Made by a program: the position numbers and the translations under genes. A model generated the notes under the pieces. The model had not been told where the DNA came from, made no database searches, and saw nothing but the letters and a program-made list of their open reading frames with translations. Of a stretch of DNA of 64,000 bases, positions 45,812 through 54,443 are shown one piece after another. The DNA is taken from NCBI RefSeq assembly GCF_015351405.1, contig NZ_JADKMY010000003.1, positions 1 through 64,000 of the forward strand, written 5' to 3'. Position 1 is the stretch's first letter. The number at the start of each line of letters is the position of its first letter. Source of the DNA: Corynebacterium suicordis DSM 45110. Lineage in GTDB: Bacteria; Actinomycetota; Actinomycetes; Mycobacteriales; Mycobacteriaceae.

Positions 45812-45879
45812 GGGAAAACTCCGTCTGGCTGGGCATCAATGAATGAGCTCATCAAGCCACGAAACATCCTAGGAGTCTC

Positions 45880-46029
45880 GTGAAAAACCTGTCCACCTAC
45901 GCTGCAATCGTTCTGGCGATCCTCTCAATCCTCGTCGTGTTCATGAAGATAGGAAACCCAACGGTTCCACTGCTCCTGCTGGTTGCCGCGGTCATCGTCG
46001 GTTACTTTGGCAGCCGCCAAGAAAAATAG
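45880..46029 (+). CDS. Small two-helix membrane protein (49 residues)
   Basis: A short frame begins with GTG at 45880 after AGGAG (6-base spacing) and ends at TAG. The product is 49 residues: VKNLSTYAAIVLAILSILVV, then a short KIGNPT turn, then a second hydrophobic helix and a charged GSRQEK end. Two transmembrane helices in a hairpin are expected. It lies 68 bases after the TauE/SafE gene. No family is recognised. The good ribosome site and the clean hydrophobic pattern support coding. Confidence 0.65.
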   Translation: MKNLSTYAAIVLAILSILVVFMKIGNPTVPLLLLVAAVIVGYFGSRQEK

Positions 46030-46304
46030 CCCCAACCGGCTGTCTTTGAAGCCTGCCAAGGAACTATCACGGCGGACACAGCAACCGATCCGTAGCTAAC
46101 CTCCACTATTTAGTCGCTTGGCTGGCCCAGTCCACCGACAATGGACATTCTGCAGCTAGTAAGGCGTCACACTTCTGTTCTTGCCTTCCCAAATCAGTAT
46201 CCCCGTGATAACATGCATGTAATCGTTCAGCCTGCCTTGGACTAGCCTTAAAAGGCAAGTTCAAGAGCGGGCTGGATCTTTTTATACCACTGGAGCCTAG
46301 AGCC

Positions 46305-47267
46305 TTGGTCAATGACCTCAAACCTGCTGCCACGCTCGAAGAACATGTTCAACGGCTCAGAGCCCGCCATATGCTCATCGACGATAAGGAAGCAGAGCAG
46401 TGGCTAAAAAATGTGAGCTATTACAGGCTTTCGGCATACTGGTACCCAGCACGAGCGATTGATCCCCATTCTAACAATCGTCGCGAAGACTTTATCCCAA
46501 ACACTTCTTTTAAGGACGTAATCAGTCTCTACGAAGCGGATCGAAAATTGCGGACTCTTATCCACGATGGAATGGAGCGCATAGAAATCGCGATGCGTAC
46601 CCAAGTGGTAGAGCTGCTCTGCTCGTATACGCCTGAAGATCCCACTTCCTACCTCAAATCGGATTTATTCAGAGAGAAATTTAATCATACCGACTGGATC
46701 TCCACTGCATACGGAAGATTGGCTCGCGCTAAATCAAGTGAATCGATCAAACACTATAAAAATTCGTACGGTGGTCGATTCCCACTTTGGGTAGTCGCTG
46801 AAGTAATGGATTTCCGCGATATTTCAGAGTTGTTTGCCGGCCTCAAAGGAAGAGACCAAATGAAGATTGCGCAGAATCTCAATCTCACAATCGATTTCGG
46901 GTCTTTGTCCCGTGCGCAAAAAGATAAGGTTCGGAACCGGCATCCTCTAGCGGGTTGGATGGAGCAACTCACCATCATCAGAAATACATGCGCCCATCAT
47001 GGGCGACTCTGGAACAAGTCTTTCACACCCGCATCCACGTCCGCACTCCGATCGAATGGGAATTTGGACTTACTTCCAGAATCCGGGCAGAGCGAGAGAA
47101 TTTTCGGAGCGCTTTTGATCATGTCGCATTTGGTGCGCGCAGTGTCACCTGGTACAACATGGCCCGACAAGATCGTTGATCTACTCGCTAACAGTTTCCT
47201 CAGCAACAACTTAGTTGCTCCAATTAACCTCGGTATACCCACCAGGTGGAATCGGACGGCAATCTAG
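46305..47267 (+). CDS. Abi family protein (Abi_2 / AbiD-F, HEPN type)
   Basis: This 320-residue protein belongs to the Abi_2 group of abortive-infection proteins, thought to be HEPN RNases that arrest growth upon phage infection. The N-terminal LRARHMLIDDKEAEQWLKNVSYYRLSAYWYP pattern (key: NVSYYRLSAYW) and C-terminal RNTCAHHGRLWN are diagnostic; the latter holds the RN-x3-H HEPN motif. The likely start is TTG at 46305, preceded by GGAG; the first ATG would delete the conserved N terminus. Its base composition is more AT-rich than the neighbours, suggesting acquisition by transfer. Confidence 0.87.
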   Translation: MVNDLKPAATLEEHVQRLRARHMLIDDKEAEQWLKNVSYYRLSAYWYPARAIDPHSNNRREDFIPNTSFKDVISLYEADRKLRTLIHDGMERIEIAMRTQVVELLCSYTPEDPTSYLKSDLFREKFNHTDWISTAYGRLARAKSSESIKHYKNSYGGRFPLWVVAEVMDFRDISELFAGLKGRDQMKIAQNLNLTIDFGSLSRAQKDKVRNRHPLAGWMEQLTIIRNTCAHHGRLWNKSFTPASTSALRSNGNLDLLPESGQSERIFGALLIMSHLVRAVSPGTTWPDKIVDLLANSFLSNNLVAPINLGIPTRWNRTAI

Positions 47268-47495
47268 ACTAAGTCTTTTAAACCAGTATTTGTGAAGATC
47301 CCGCTATGGACAATCTGGTCTTTCGCGACTTCGGGTGTCCTGGGTTGAGCTGGTCAGACCCCGCATGTTTCTTGCGACGGTCCCGCCTCTGATCCCCCTA
47401 GCTGCAAACGATTTGTCCTTCTCTTCCCAGCGGAATCGCACATAGAAAACTGGAGATCGGATCCTCCGGCACCGACCCTGCCTAGAATCGGACTC

Positions 47496-47963
47496 ATGAA
47501 TCTATCCATAAAAGAACATCATTTTCCCGATCATAATTTCCCTGTTAGTGGTGGCTTTCAATTCCTCAGCAAATGGGAAGGCGTTAGATTTGAGCTTCAG
47601 TGCCGTGATCAAGATAGTTACCAGCGCTTCAGCTTTTGGAATGAAGACAACAGGTGCGTTGCGCTTCTAGAGTTGGATTGGGGGAACGTTGAGAACCGAT
47701 TTGCGGGCAGTGACTACCAAGTCCCGACGACAAACAACGGCCTACTGGAAATTCAGTTCATCGATGTCCATCAAGGGTTTCGAAATAACGGGGTTGGAAC
47801 CCAGATTATCGACTGGCTCATTAGAAAGTTTCCCGAATGCGACCTGTGCGCCCTTGAGGAAGAGGCTGCGGGATTCTGGCAGCGGTTGGGATGGGAACAA
47901 ATTTTGCCATCCGAAAAGCGCATGAGAGAAATGTATTTCAAACGTGCCGCAATCAAAACCTAA
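47496..47963 (+). CDS. GNAT-like acetyltransferase of the accessory patch
   Basis: A 155-residue protein with the core GNAT features: a central LLEIQFIDVHQGFRNNGVG strand-loop with R-x3-GVG cofactor loop, and the C-terminal EEAAGFWQRLGWEQ motif. The N-terminal 60 residues do not match a family I know. Like the Abi gene 228 bases upstream it is AT-richer than the surroundings. It ends shortly before tRNA-Thr on the opposite strand. Whether it functions with the Abi protein is open. Confidence 0.75.
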   Translation: MNLSIKEHHFPDHNFPVSGGFQFLSKWEGVRFELQCRDQDSYQRFSFWNEDNRCVALLELDWGNVENRFAGSDYQVPTTNNGLLEIQFIDVHQGFRNNGVGTQIIDWLIRKFPECDLCALEEEAAGFWQRLGWEQILPSEKRMREMYFKRAAIKT

Positions 47964-48006
47964 AATTTTTAGCCATTTTTAGACACTTCAGCCGGAAACA
48001 TCAAAG

Positions 48007-48043
48007 AACCCCAAGCAGAAACTGTGTTCTACCTGGGGTTTTT
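48007..48043 (+). terminator. Terminator between the GNAT gene and tRNA-Thr
   Basis: AACCCCAAGCAGAA pairs imperfectly with TTCTACCTGGGGTT, followed by TTT. It terminates the plus-strand GNAT gene and, in the other direction, tRNA-Thr. Confidence 0.82.
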
Positions 48044-48044
48044 G

Positions 48045-48117
48045 AGCTGGAGACGAGACTTGAACTCGCAACCTACGCATTACAAGTGCGTTGCGCTGCC
48101 AATTGCGCCACTCCAGC
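48045..48117 (-). tRNA. tRNA-Thr (TGT)
   Basis: A 73-nt cloverleaf on the minus strand: acceptor GCTGGAG pairs with CTCCAGC, the anticodon loop is CTTGTAA with anticodon TGT, the T-arm is GAGTTCAAGTCTC and the discriminator is T. The AT-rich accessory genes lie on its 3' side, the usual side for island insertion. Confidence 0.94.
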
Positions 48118-48218
48118 ACAGCCCACGCACGCAAAACGTGTTCAGACTGCCCAAAGATTAGCAGCAGCGTGAGGGTTCGCCCAATTCTCATCCTCGCTCT
48201 TCCGGTGTCTGCACCAAC

Positions 48219-49832
48219 ATGTACGGTAAGGGCGTGGCTAGCAAGTTCAGGAATGCGGTACGCAAAGGTGCCGACCTCATGTTCTCCGGAAACAGGGCGA
48301 CAATCGATGCGATTCGCATGGCACCACCGCCCTCTATTTTGGCTCCGATTGATTTCACGGATACCTCCAAGATCCATGCAGTGATGGATCTGGCTTCGCG
48401 TATCGGCGATCTCCTCTTAGCCGCCGGAACAGGCAATTCAGATGCAAAGGCGCAGATCCGCGGCATCACCGCTGCCTTTGGTCTGCACTACGTGCACGTG
48501 GATATCACCCTGAACACCATCACGTTGTACGCCACGTATGACCAGTCCAAGAATCCGGCGTCCAGCTTCCGCGTGGTGCATAAACTCACCACGGATTTCT
48601 CGCGCTTGACCGAGGTGGACCGGCTGGTCCGCTCCATCGTGCGCGGTGGTGTGCGGTTGGAAGAAGCGCAGAAGATCCTCTTTGAGATTGAGACCTCCCC
48701 CCTGCCTTATCGAAATCGCTATGCGCTTGGCGCGTGGGGATTCTTCGCTGGTGCCGTGGCGCTGTTGCTCGGTGGTGGCTGGTGGGTGGCGCTGTTGGCC
48801 ACCGCCACCACCATCTTCACGGTATTCGCCACCGCGTGGCTGGCCTCGAAATCCCTGCCCGTGTTTTTCCAGAACTTCATCGGCGGGTTCATCGCGGTGA
48901 TCCCGGCCGGGCTGGCGTTTCGATTAGCGGACCAAATTGGCGTGTATCTCCCGCCCTCGCTGGTGGTCGCGTCCTGCATCGTTGCCCTGCTGGCAGGTCT
49001 GACTCTGGTGCAGGCACTGCAGGATGGAGTCACGGGGGCGCCCGTCACATCCTCCGCTAGGTTCTTCGAAACTCTGCTGCACACCGGCGGAATTATCTCC
49101 GGCATTGGTACGGGTATCCAGCTGATTAACTTCCTGGGCATCAATTTGCCACCCCTGGATACCTCGCAAACTGTCGGTGCGTTCGGTTCCACCACCATTC
49201 AAATCCTGGCAGGCGCAGTTGCCACGTCATTCTTCTGCATCGCGTGCTTCACGGAGCGCCAAGCAACCATCGTGGCATCCGCAACATCGCTGGTGGCCAG
49301 CTTTTTCTACTACCTGTTCATCAACGATTGGCAGCTCTCCCCCGTGGCAGCCGGCGGCATGGCCGCCATCATCGTGGGCTTCACCGGTGGTGTGCTTTCT
49401 CGTCGTTTCATGATCCCGCCACAGATCACCGCAGCTGCTGGCATTACCCCATTCCTGCCTGGTCTGGCGCTGTACCGCGGTATGAGCTCCATCCTCAACG
49501 ACCAATTTGTGATCGGCCTGTCCAACCTCGCGATCGCCCTGGCTACCGCAACCGCACTGGCCAGTGGCGTGGTGCTGGGTGAGTGGATTGCTCGTCGTAT
49601 CCGACGCCCACACCTGCCACGCATGCGCGAAACCCTGATCCCGCCACGGATGACCAAGACCGGACGCGTGCGCCAGCCGCTGCACTGGCGTTCCCGTGAG
49701 CGCAAGGGTGCGCAATCCCTGTGGCAGCTGGATGCCCAAGTGGCCGACCGAGAAGCCCCGCTGCTCGCGGATGATGAAGATACAGACACAGAGGCGAATG
49801 ACGAAGGGGTCAAGGGCGGCGTCGAAAACTAA
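48219..49832 (+). CDS. thrE: Threonine/serine exporter ThrE
   Basis: ThrE exports L-threonine and L-serine across the membrane. The 537-residue protein matches C. glutamicum ThrE in pattern: a cytoplasmic N-terminal domain (APPPSILAPIDFTD, VHVDITLNTITLYA, then FSRLTEVDRLVRSI), followed by about ten transmembrane helices with VLLAGLTLVQ-like and GVTGAPVTSSARFFETLL segments, and GEWIARRIRRP after the last helix. It is longer than the C. glutamicum protein because of an N-terminal 15-residue and an acidic C-terminal extension. The start is uncertain; an internal ATG (MFSGN) is possible. Confidence 0.93.
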   Translation: MYGKGVASKFRNAVRKGADLMFSGNRATIDAIRMAPPPSILAPIDFTDTSKIHAVMDLASRIGDLLLAAGTGNSDAKAQIRGITAAFGLHYVHVDITLNTITLYATYDQSKNPASSFRVVHKLTTDFSRLTEVDRLVRSIVRGGVRLEEAQKILFEIETSPLPYRNRYALGAWGFFAGAVALLLGGGWWVALLATATTIFTVFATAWLASKSLPVFFQNFIGGFIAVIPAGLAFRLADQIGVYLPPSLVVASCIVALLAGLTLVQALQDGVTGAPVTSSARFFETLLHTGGIISGIGTGIQLINFLGINLPPLDTSQTVGAFGSTTIQILAGAVATSFFCIACFTERQATIVASATSLVASFFYYLFINDWQLSPVAAGGMAAIIVGFTGGVLSRRFMIPPQITAAAGITPFLPGLALYRGMSSILNDQFVIGLSNLAIALATATALASGVVLGEWIARRIRRPHLPRMRETLIPPRMTKTGRVRQPLHWRSRERKGAQSLWQLDAQVADREAPLLADDEDTDTEANDEGVKGGVEN

Positions 49833-49930
49833 GGGCACCAAGAACGAGGACGACGCACCTTTCCGCGTCCTGGCGCTAGAGTAGAATGGTTAGGTAGAAA
49901 ATTTTTAGCCACAATCAAAGGGGATGACAC

Positions 49931-50260
49931 GTGCCGCCTAAGGTCACCGATAACCGGACCGCCAATACTGAGTCTTTGCATGCAGTGGAGACGGAAACTG
50001 CCGAGGCTGCTCAGCGCATCGTCGCTACGTACTCCGATGATTTCTTGGATGCTGTCACGCTCATGTCCATGCTGGGTGTGGAGCCAGAGGGCTTGATCCA
50101 CCGCAAGGTGGTTGCAGATCTGGCAGCTGAGGAAGCCGAAGAGACCAAGACTGCCCGCAAGACCACCAAGAAGGCTGCAAAGAAGGCCGCGAAGAAGACG
50201 GCCAAGAAGGCAACCAAGAAGACCACCGCCAAAAAGGCGACGAAGAAGGCGGCGGAATAA
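49931..50260 (+). CDS. Small protein with lysine-rich histone-like tail
   Basis: This 109-residue protein has a normal helical N-terminal half (ATYSDDFLDAVTLMSMLGVE) and a C-terminal tail of about 40 residues made almost only of Lys, Ala and Thr (AAKKAAKKTAKK repeats), like the tails of histone H1 and of actinobacterial HupB. Such tails bind DNA or other polyanions nonspecifically. AAAGGGG precedes the GTG start. It lies between thrE and otsA, with otsA 26 bases downstream, so it probably heads the trehalose operon. No defined family is recognised for the N-terminal half. Confidence 0.8.
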   Translation: MPPKVTDNRTANTESLHAVETETAEAAQRIVATYSDDFLDAVTLMSMLGVEPEGLIHRKVVADLAAEEAEETKTARKTTKKAAKKAAKKTAKKATKKTTAKKATKKAAE

Positions 50261-50286
50261 TCCGCAGATAAGGCAAAAGTGCTGCT

Positions 50287-51810
50287 GTGACAACCTCTCC
50301 AGAATCCACAGAACACACCACCTCCGAGGCTGATTTCGGCTCGGCTGATTTTGTCGTGGTGGCTAACCGCTTGCCAGTGGACAGCCAGAAAGATCCCGAG
50401 ACCGGAGAGGTGACGTGGTCTCCCTCCCCCGGCGGATTGGTGACTGCCCTGCGCCCGGTGTTGGAAGCCAATAGTGGCGCGTGGGTCGGCTGGCCCGGCT
50501 CCACCGAGCCCGTGCAGCTGGAAGATATGCCCAGCGCGGAAGAAGCCGGTGGCTTGCACGCCATCCCCGTGAACTTGGACGAGGAAGACTTTGCCCAGTT
50601 CTACGAGGGTTTTTCCAACGCGACGTTGTGGCCGCTTTATCACGATCTGATTGTGCCTCCCCGCTTCGAGCGGGATTGGTGGGAGCGCTACCAGACGGTA
50701 AACCAGCGCTTCGCCGAGCAGAGTGCGCGCAGCGCCTCCGAGGGCGCCACCGTGTGGGTGCAGGATTACCAGCTGCACCTGGTGCCACAATTGCTCCGCG
50801 AACAGCGCCCTGATCTGTGCATCGGGTTCTTCCTGCATATCCCTTTCCCCAACCCGGAACTCTTCCGCCAATTGCCGTGGCGCAAGGAGCTGCTAGAGGG
50901 CACACTGGGGGCCGATGTGATTGGCTTCCACACTCAAGATGGCGCCCGGAACTTCCTGGATACGCTGCGCGCCCTGGATTACACGGTAGAAACCGATGAC
51001 GATGAGGAATCCGCCGAGTTTCTGCGGGGAGCTCGCATGCCGGAGGATAGCTGCATCGTGGGACGCGTGATCATGCCCGATGAGCGCGTGGCGCGGGTAG
51101 GCGTGTTCCCTATCTCCATTGATTCTCAGAAGGTCAAGGATCAGTCTTATTCCGGCGAGACCATGGCTGCCACCACGCAACTGCGCGCGCAGCTCGGTTC
51201 ACCGAAGATCCTGCTGACCGGTGTGGATCGGATGGATTACACCAAGGGCATCCTGCACCGATTGCTGGCCGTGGAATCCCTGATGGATTCGGGCGACCTC
51301 TCCCCCGCGGACATCGTGATGGTGCAGGTGGCCACCCCATCGCGTGAGCGGCTGGAGGATTACCGCCGCACCCGCGAGGAAGTGGAACGCGTGGTGTCCC
51401 GCATCAACGGCAATTACGCGCAGCTGGGACGTCCGCTGGTCCACTACATCCACCACGGCCTGCCGTTCGCGGAGATCGTGGGTCTGTATGCGGCCACGGA
51501 CATCATGCTGGTCACCGCCATTAAAGACGGCATGAACTTGGTGGCCAAGGAGTACGTGGCCAGCCATGCCGATGGCAGCGGCGCACTGGTGCTCAGCGAG
51601 TTCACCGGTGCAGCCACCCAGCTCACGCAGGCATACCTGTGTAATCCGCACGATAATCAATCCATCTGCGATGCCATCCTGCTGGCCATCAAGGAGCCCA
51701 CCGTGGCCCGGCGCGAGCGGATGCTGGAAATGTGGAAGCACGTGGAAGAAAACGACGTGGATTATTGGGCCTCCACCTTCCTCCACCAGCTCAAGGAAGC
51801 TCGCCAGTGA
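50287..51810 (+). CDS. otsA: Trehalose-6-phosphate synthase OtsA
   Basis: OtsA makes trehalose 6-phosphate from glucose 6-phosphate and a nucleotide-glucose (glycosyltransferase family 20). Trehalose is needed for the mycolate layer and as osmoprotectant in corynebacteria. Visible motifs are PSPGGLVTALRP and WVGWPG near the N terminus, WVQDYQLHLVPQLLRE, GVDRMDYTKGI, and the C-terminal DGMNLVAKEYVA and LSEFTGAA loop. The length of 507 residues is slightly above E. coli OtsA. The GTG start overlaps no other gene; the stop overlaps the next start. Confidence 0.96.
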   Translation: MTTSPESTEHTTSEADFGSADFVVVANRLPVDSQKDPETGEVTWSPSPGGLVTALRPVLEANSGAWVGWPGSTEPVQLEDMPSAEEAGGLHAIPVNLDEEDFAQFYEGFSNATLWPLYHDLIVPPRFERDWWERYQTVNQRFAEQSARSASEGATVWVQDYQLHLVPQLLREQRPDLCIGFFLHIPFPNPELFRQLPWRKELLEGTLGADVIGFHTQDGARNFLDTLRALDYTVETDDDEESAEFLRGARMPEDSCIVGRVIMPDERVARVGVFPISIDSQKVKDQSYSGETMAATTQLRAQLGSPKILLTGVDRMDYTKGILHRLLAVESLMDSGDLSPADIVMVQVATPSRERLEDYRRTREEVERVVSRINGNYAQLGRPLVHYIHHGLPFAEIVGLYAATDIMLVTAIKDGMNLVAKEYVASHADGSGALVLSEFTGAATQLTQAYLCNPHDNQSICDAILLAIKEPTVARRERMLEMWKHVEENDVDYWASTFLHQLKEARQ

Positions 51811-52304
51811 GGGCAGGCCTCCGCGCACGCGCAAGCGTCATCGCAGGTCTCATGACCTGTGGTTTTGCCTTGGCCGCATGTGGCTCGGACAGCGCCCCGC
51901 TGGGCACCACCCAGTGGCAGGTGAGCTCGGTGTACGACGGCACCGATCGCCCCACCGAACTCACACCCACCCAGCAGGGCCGCACATTCCTGGTATTCGG
52001 AGATTCCTCCTTCACTGGGGCCAGCGGCTGCCTTGCCCTCCGGGGTGACGTGGAGTGGAACAAGGACACCACCGAGGTGAGCATCTCCAACTTTTCCTCG
52101 GAGCTGATCGACCGCGGCGAGGACAGTAGCGTTCAGTGCCTCCCCGCCGATGAAGATACCGCCAAGCGTTTGCAGAAGGCCTTGGATAACTCCACCGTGA
52201 GTATCTCCCGCCCCACGGAAACCTCATTGCGGCTCCAGCAAATCCACGCTGATCAGCCCGATTGGCAGACCGCTCCTTCCGTGGAATTCATCAGCGGACC
52301 GTAG
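51807..52304 (+). CDS. Lipoprotein between otsA and otsB
   Basis: The GTG start overlaps the otsA stop (GTGA), so translation is coupled. The 165-residue product has a lipoprotein signal with the lipobox ALAAC (Cys about residue 25), then a beta-rich domain with one disulfide-type Cys pair (SGCLAL and VQCLPA). A similar gene occupies this place in C. glutamicum. Its domain resembles small secreted META/HslJ-like proteins, but I am not sure. No function is known; an envelope role beside trehalose genes is possible. Confidence 0.82.
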   Translation: MRAGLRARASVIAGLMTCGFALAACGSDSAPLGTTQWQVSSVYDGTDRPTELTPTQQGRTFLVFGDSSFTGASGCLALRGDVEWNKDTTEVSISNFSSELIDRGEDSSVQCLPADEDTAKRLQKALDNSTVSISRPTETSLRLQQIHADQPDWQTAPSVEFISGP

Positions 52305-52354
52305 AATTCCCAGCGGAATCTTCAATATTTTTCTTCACACATTAAGGAAGCCCC

Positions 52355-53182
52355 TTGCGCGCACTCTCCCCCGCGGACATTGCCTACCTGGCGAATGTGC
52401 CGAACCTGCTGGTTGCCATGGATTTTGACGGCACTCTGGCTCATTTTTCCACAGATCCCTATCAATGCCGTGCGGTTGAAGGATCATTCGACGCCCTCCA
52501 TTCCCTTTCCGCCATCAACAACACTTCAGTGATGGTGATTTCCGGGCGGAACGTGGAGCTCCTCTCTGCTGTCACGGAGATTGATCCTGCGCATGCCGCC
52601 AAGGCAGCCACTGGCGGCGATGGAATCATCCGCTTGGTGGGTAGCCACGGTGCGGAACCTGCGGATCAGCCAATGGTGAACCTCAGCGACCCGCAGCGGG
52701 AACTGCTGGGGCAACTCGCGCACTTCGCCGAAACTCAGGCGCAGCGGGAACCGGGGATCTGGGTGGAGCGCAAGCCATTTTCCGTGGGGTTGCATACGCG
52801 CGCGGCCAAGGATCGCTCGATCGCCCTGGATGCAGCAGAAGAATACCGGGCTTTCGCGCAGGATTGTGAGGGCGCAAAGGTGACCATGGGCAAGGACATC
52901 GTGGAGGTCGCGGTGGTCTCCATGACCAAGGGCAAGTATCTCTCCACCTTCCTGGAACGCGCGGTTCCAGCGATGGACGCGGTTGTTTTCGCTGGCGATG
53001 ACACCACCGATGAGACAGTGATGAGCATGCTCCGCCCGGGCCAGGATATTGGCATCAAGGTGGGCGAAGGGGAATCTGCCGCCATCCGCCGGGTAGAGAC
53101 ACCGGAGGACATCCGGGATTTCCTGGTCCAACTAGCCACCGCCCGCCAAGAATGGGCAGCCACGCGAACTGGGAACAACTAA
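52355..53182 (+). CDS. otsB: Trehalose-6-phosphate phosphatase OtsB
   Basis: OtsB removes phosphate from trehalose 6-phosphate to give trehalose. It is a HAD-type phosphatase: the nucleophile motif is AMDFDGTLAHF (about residues 22-32) and the last motif VVFAGDDTTDETVM. The 275-residue length is typical. The TTG start at 52355 is preceded by AAGGAAG, and no better start exists. Its stop overlaps the stop of the convergent ipsA gene. Confidence 0.94.
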   Translation: MRALSPADIAYLANVPNLLVAMDFDGTLAHFSTDPYQCRAVEGSFDALHSLSAINNTSVMVISGRNVELLSAVTEIDPAHAAKAATGGDGIIRLVGSHGAEPADQPMVNLSDPQRELLGQLAHFAETQAQREPGIWVERKPFSVGLHTRAAKDRSIALDAAEEYRAFAQDCEGAKVTMGKDIVEVAVVSMTKGKYLSTFLERAVPAMDAVVFAGDDTTDETVMSMLRPGQDIGIKVGEGESAAIRRVETPEDIRDFLVQLATARQEWAATRTGNN

Positions 53183-54324
53183 AACGGGAGATTTCCCTGA
53201 CGAGGTGGACCGACAGATTCTCCCTGCACCACGCTGGTTTCCAGCAACACCCTGCGAGCACTCTGCGTGCGCGCGCCCTTGAGCGATTTCGCTGTCTGCG
53301 CCTGCTGAGATTCCTCGATGAGCTGAGCCAACATATCCCCGCTCTCCTGCCCCTTGCGCCGGGACGGCTGCCGCACGGTGGTGATGCCCCGGCTGACCGC
53401 CTGGGGAATGCCATCGAATCCGGTGATGGAAAGATCCCGGGGAAACTCGCCACCCCGCTGAGTCAGTACGTCTGCCACCGCGATGGCCATGGAATCCACC
53501 GTGCACACCACGGCCGTGATGTCTGGATGTGTGCTCAGTAGTTCCTCGGCCGCGCTGCGGGAAGTGTTCTCATTGTTGATGTGTCGCTCAATGATTGGCA
53601 CGCTCTCGGGAGAAATACCTGCGGATTCCAATACTTCGAGAGCCCCGGTAATGCGCGATCGCTGCACATGCATCTGCGCGGTGCGGAGCCTTTCCGCCGA
53701 AACCGGACCGTTGTTCGGGGTGCGATCCAGACGGATGCACAGGATCCCCACCTTGGTGTGACCCACGTCCACCAGTTGCTGAACCACGGGTTTGATCGAG
53801 GTGACGTCGTCAATACCCACAAAGTTCGTGGCCGAATCATCTGCGGGCTGGTCGCAAATCACCGTGGGGAGATTGCGGTGGATCACGGTCTGGAGGAAGG
53901 GATCATCCCGGGCCACCGAATAAACGATGAACCCATCCACGCTGGCTTGGTTGATGAGTTCGGCGGCGTGATTGGCGGCCGGATCTGGGTCGACGCCAGC
54001 AGGTACCAACAACATGGAGGCATTCATCTTGCTGCATGCCTGGGATACGCCGGACATGAATTCAAGTGAGGCTTGGTCTTCGAAGGCGTAGGTGAGTTCC
54101 TCCGTGAGCAACACCCCGATGGCACCCGCCCGGCGCGTGCGGAGAGAACGTGCGGTGGGATCCGGACCAGGGTAACCGAGCGCCCGGGCGGTGGAGAGAA
54201 TCTTTTCCCGCAGCTGTGGGGAGAGCTGGTCCGGCTTGTTATAAGCATTGGACACGGTGGTGCGAGAAACCCCCAGCTCGGCAGCGATGGAGGCCAGCGT
54301 TCCTCTACGGGCGGGGTGGTTCAT
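53179..54324 (-). CDS. ipsA: LacI-type transcriptional regulator (IpsA)
   Basis: The protein has an N-terminal LacI helix-turn-helix (LASIAAELGVSRTTVSNAYN) and a periplasmic-binding-protein-like effector domain. In C. glutamicum the gene between otsB and the zinc transporter is IpsA, which activates inositol-phosphate synthase and so controls inositol-derived lipids and mycothiol; inositol is its effector. Orthology is inferred from position and HTH. The ATG at 54324 gives 381 residues, a normal size; the upstream extension is not HTH-like. Confidence 0.85.
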   Translation of the reverse strand: MNHPARRGTLASIAAELGVSRTTVSNAYNKPDQLSPQLREKILSTARALGYPGPDPTARSLRTRRAGAIGVLLTEELTYAFEDQASLEFMSGVSQACSKMNASMLLVPAGVDPDPAANHAAELINQASVDGFIVYSVARDDPFLQTVIHRNLPTVICDQPADDSATNFVGIDDVTSIKPVVQQLVDVGHTKVGILCIRLDRTPNNGPVSAERLRTAQMHVQRSRITGALEVLESAGISPESVPIIERHINNENTSRSAAEELLSTHPDITAVVCTVDSMAIAVADVLTQRGGEFPRDLSITGFDGIPQAVSRGITTVRQPSRRKGQESGDMLAQLIEESQQAQTAKSLKGARTQSARRVLLETSVVQGESVGPPRQGNLPF

Positions 54325-54408
54325 GCTGTTCAGTCTATGGTCTGGGGTGGCAGGCGGGTTGAGTATTGGGGGGTTGCGCGGGGTGGCTAGCCCGGCGAGA
54401 TCTCTAAT

Positions 54409-54423
54409 TGACAACGGTTGTCA
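54409..54423. promoter_or_regulatory. Zur-like operator upstream of the zinc transporter
   Basis: TGACAAC-G-GTTGTCA is a perfect 7-1-7 palindrome, the layout of actinobacterial Zur/FurB boxes (TGAAAAT-N-ATTTTCA type). It ends 20 bases before the start of the zinc-binding protein gene, so a bound repressor would block transcription. The C. glutamicum orthologues are reported as Zur targets. Confidence 0.72.
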
Positions 54424-54443
54424 GATTCCATAATGTGATTTTC

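Noticed and set aside
45860..45890. Possible attachment-site copy of the tRNA-Thr 3' end near the left edge of the accessory patch
   Set aside because: Only a 7-base match (GTCTCGT) to the tRNA 3' half was found, which is expected by chance.
46106..46333. 75-codon minus-strand frame upstream of the Abi gene
   Set aside because: No ribosome site and no recognisable pattern; it overlaps the Abi start.
50130..50258. Repeats of AAGAAGGC type as a CRISPR or tandem repeat
   Set aside because: They are the codons of the Lys/Ala-rich tail, irregular in period and in frame.
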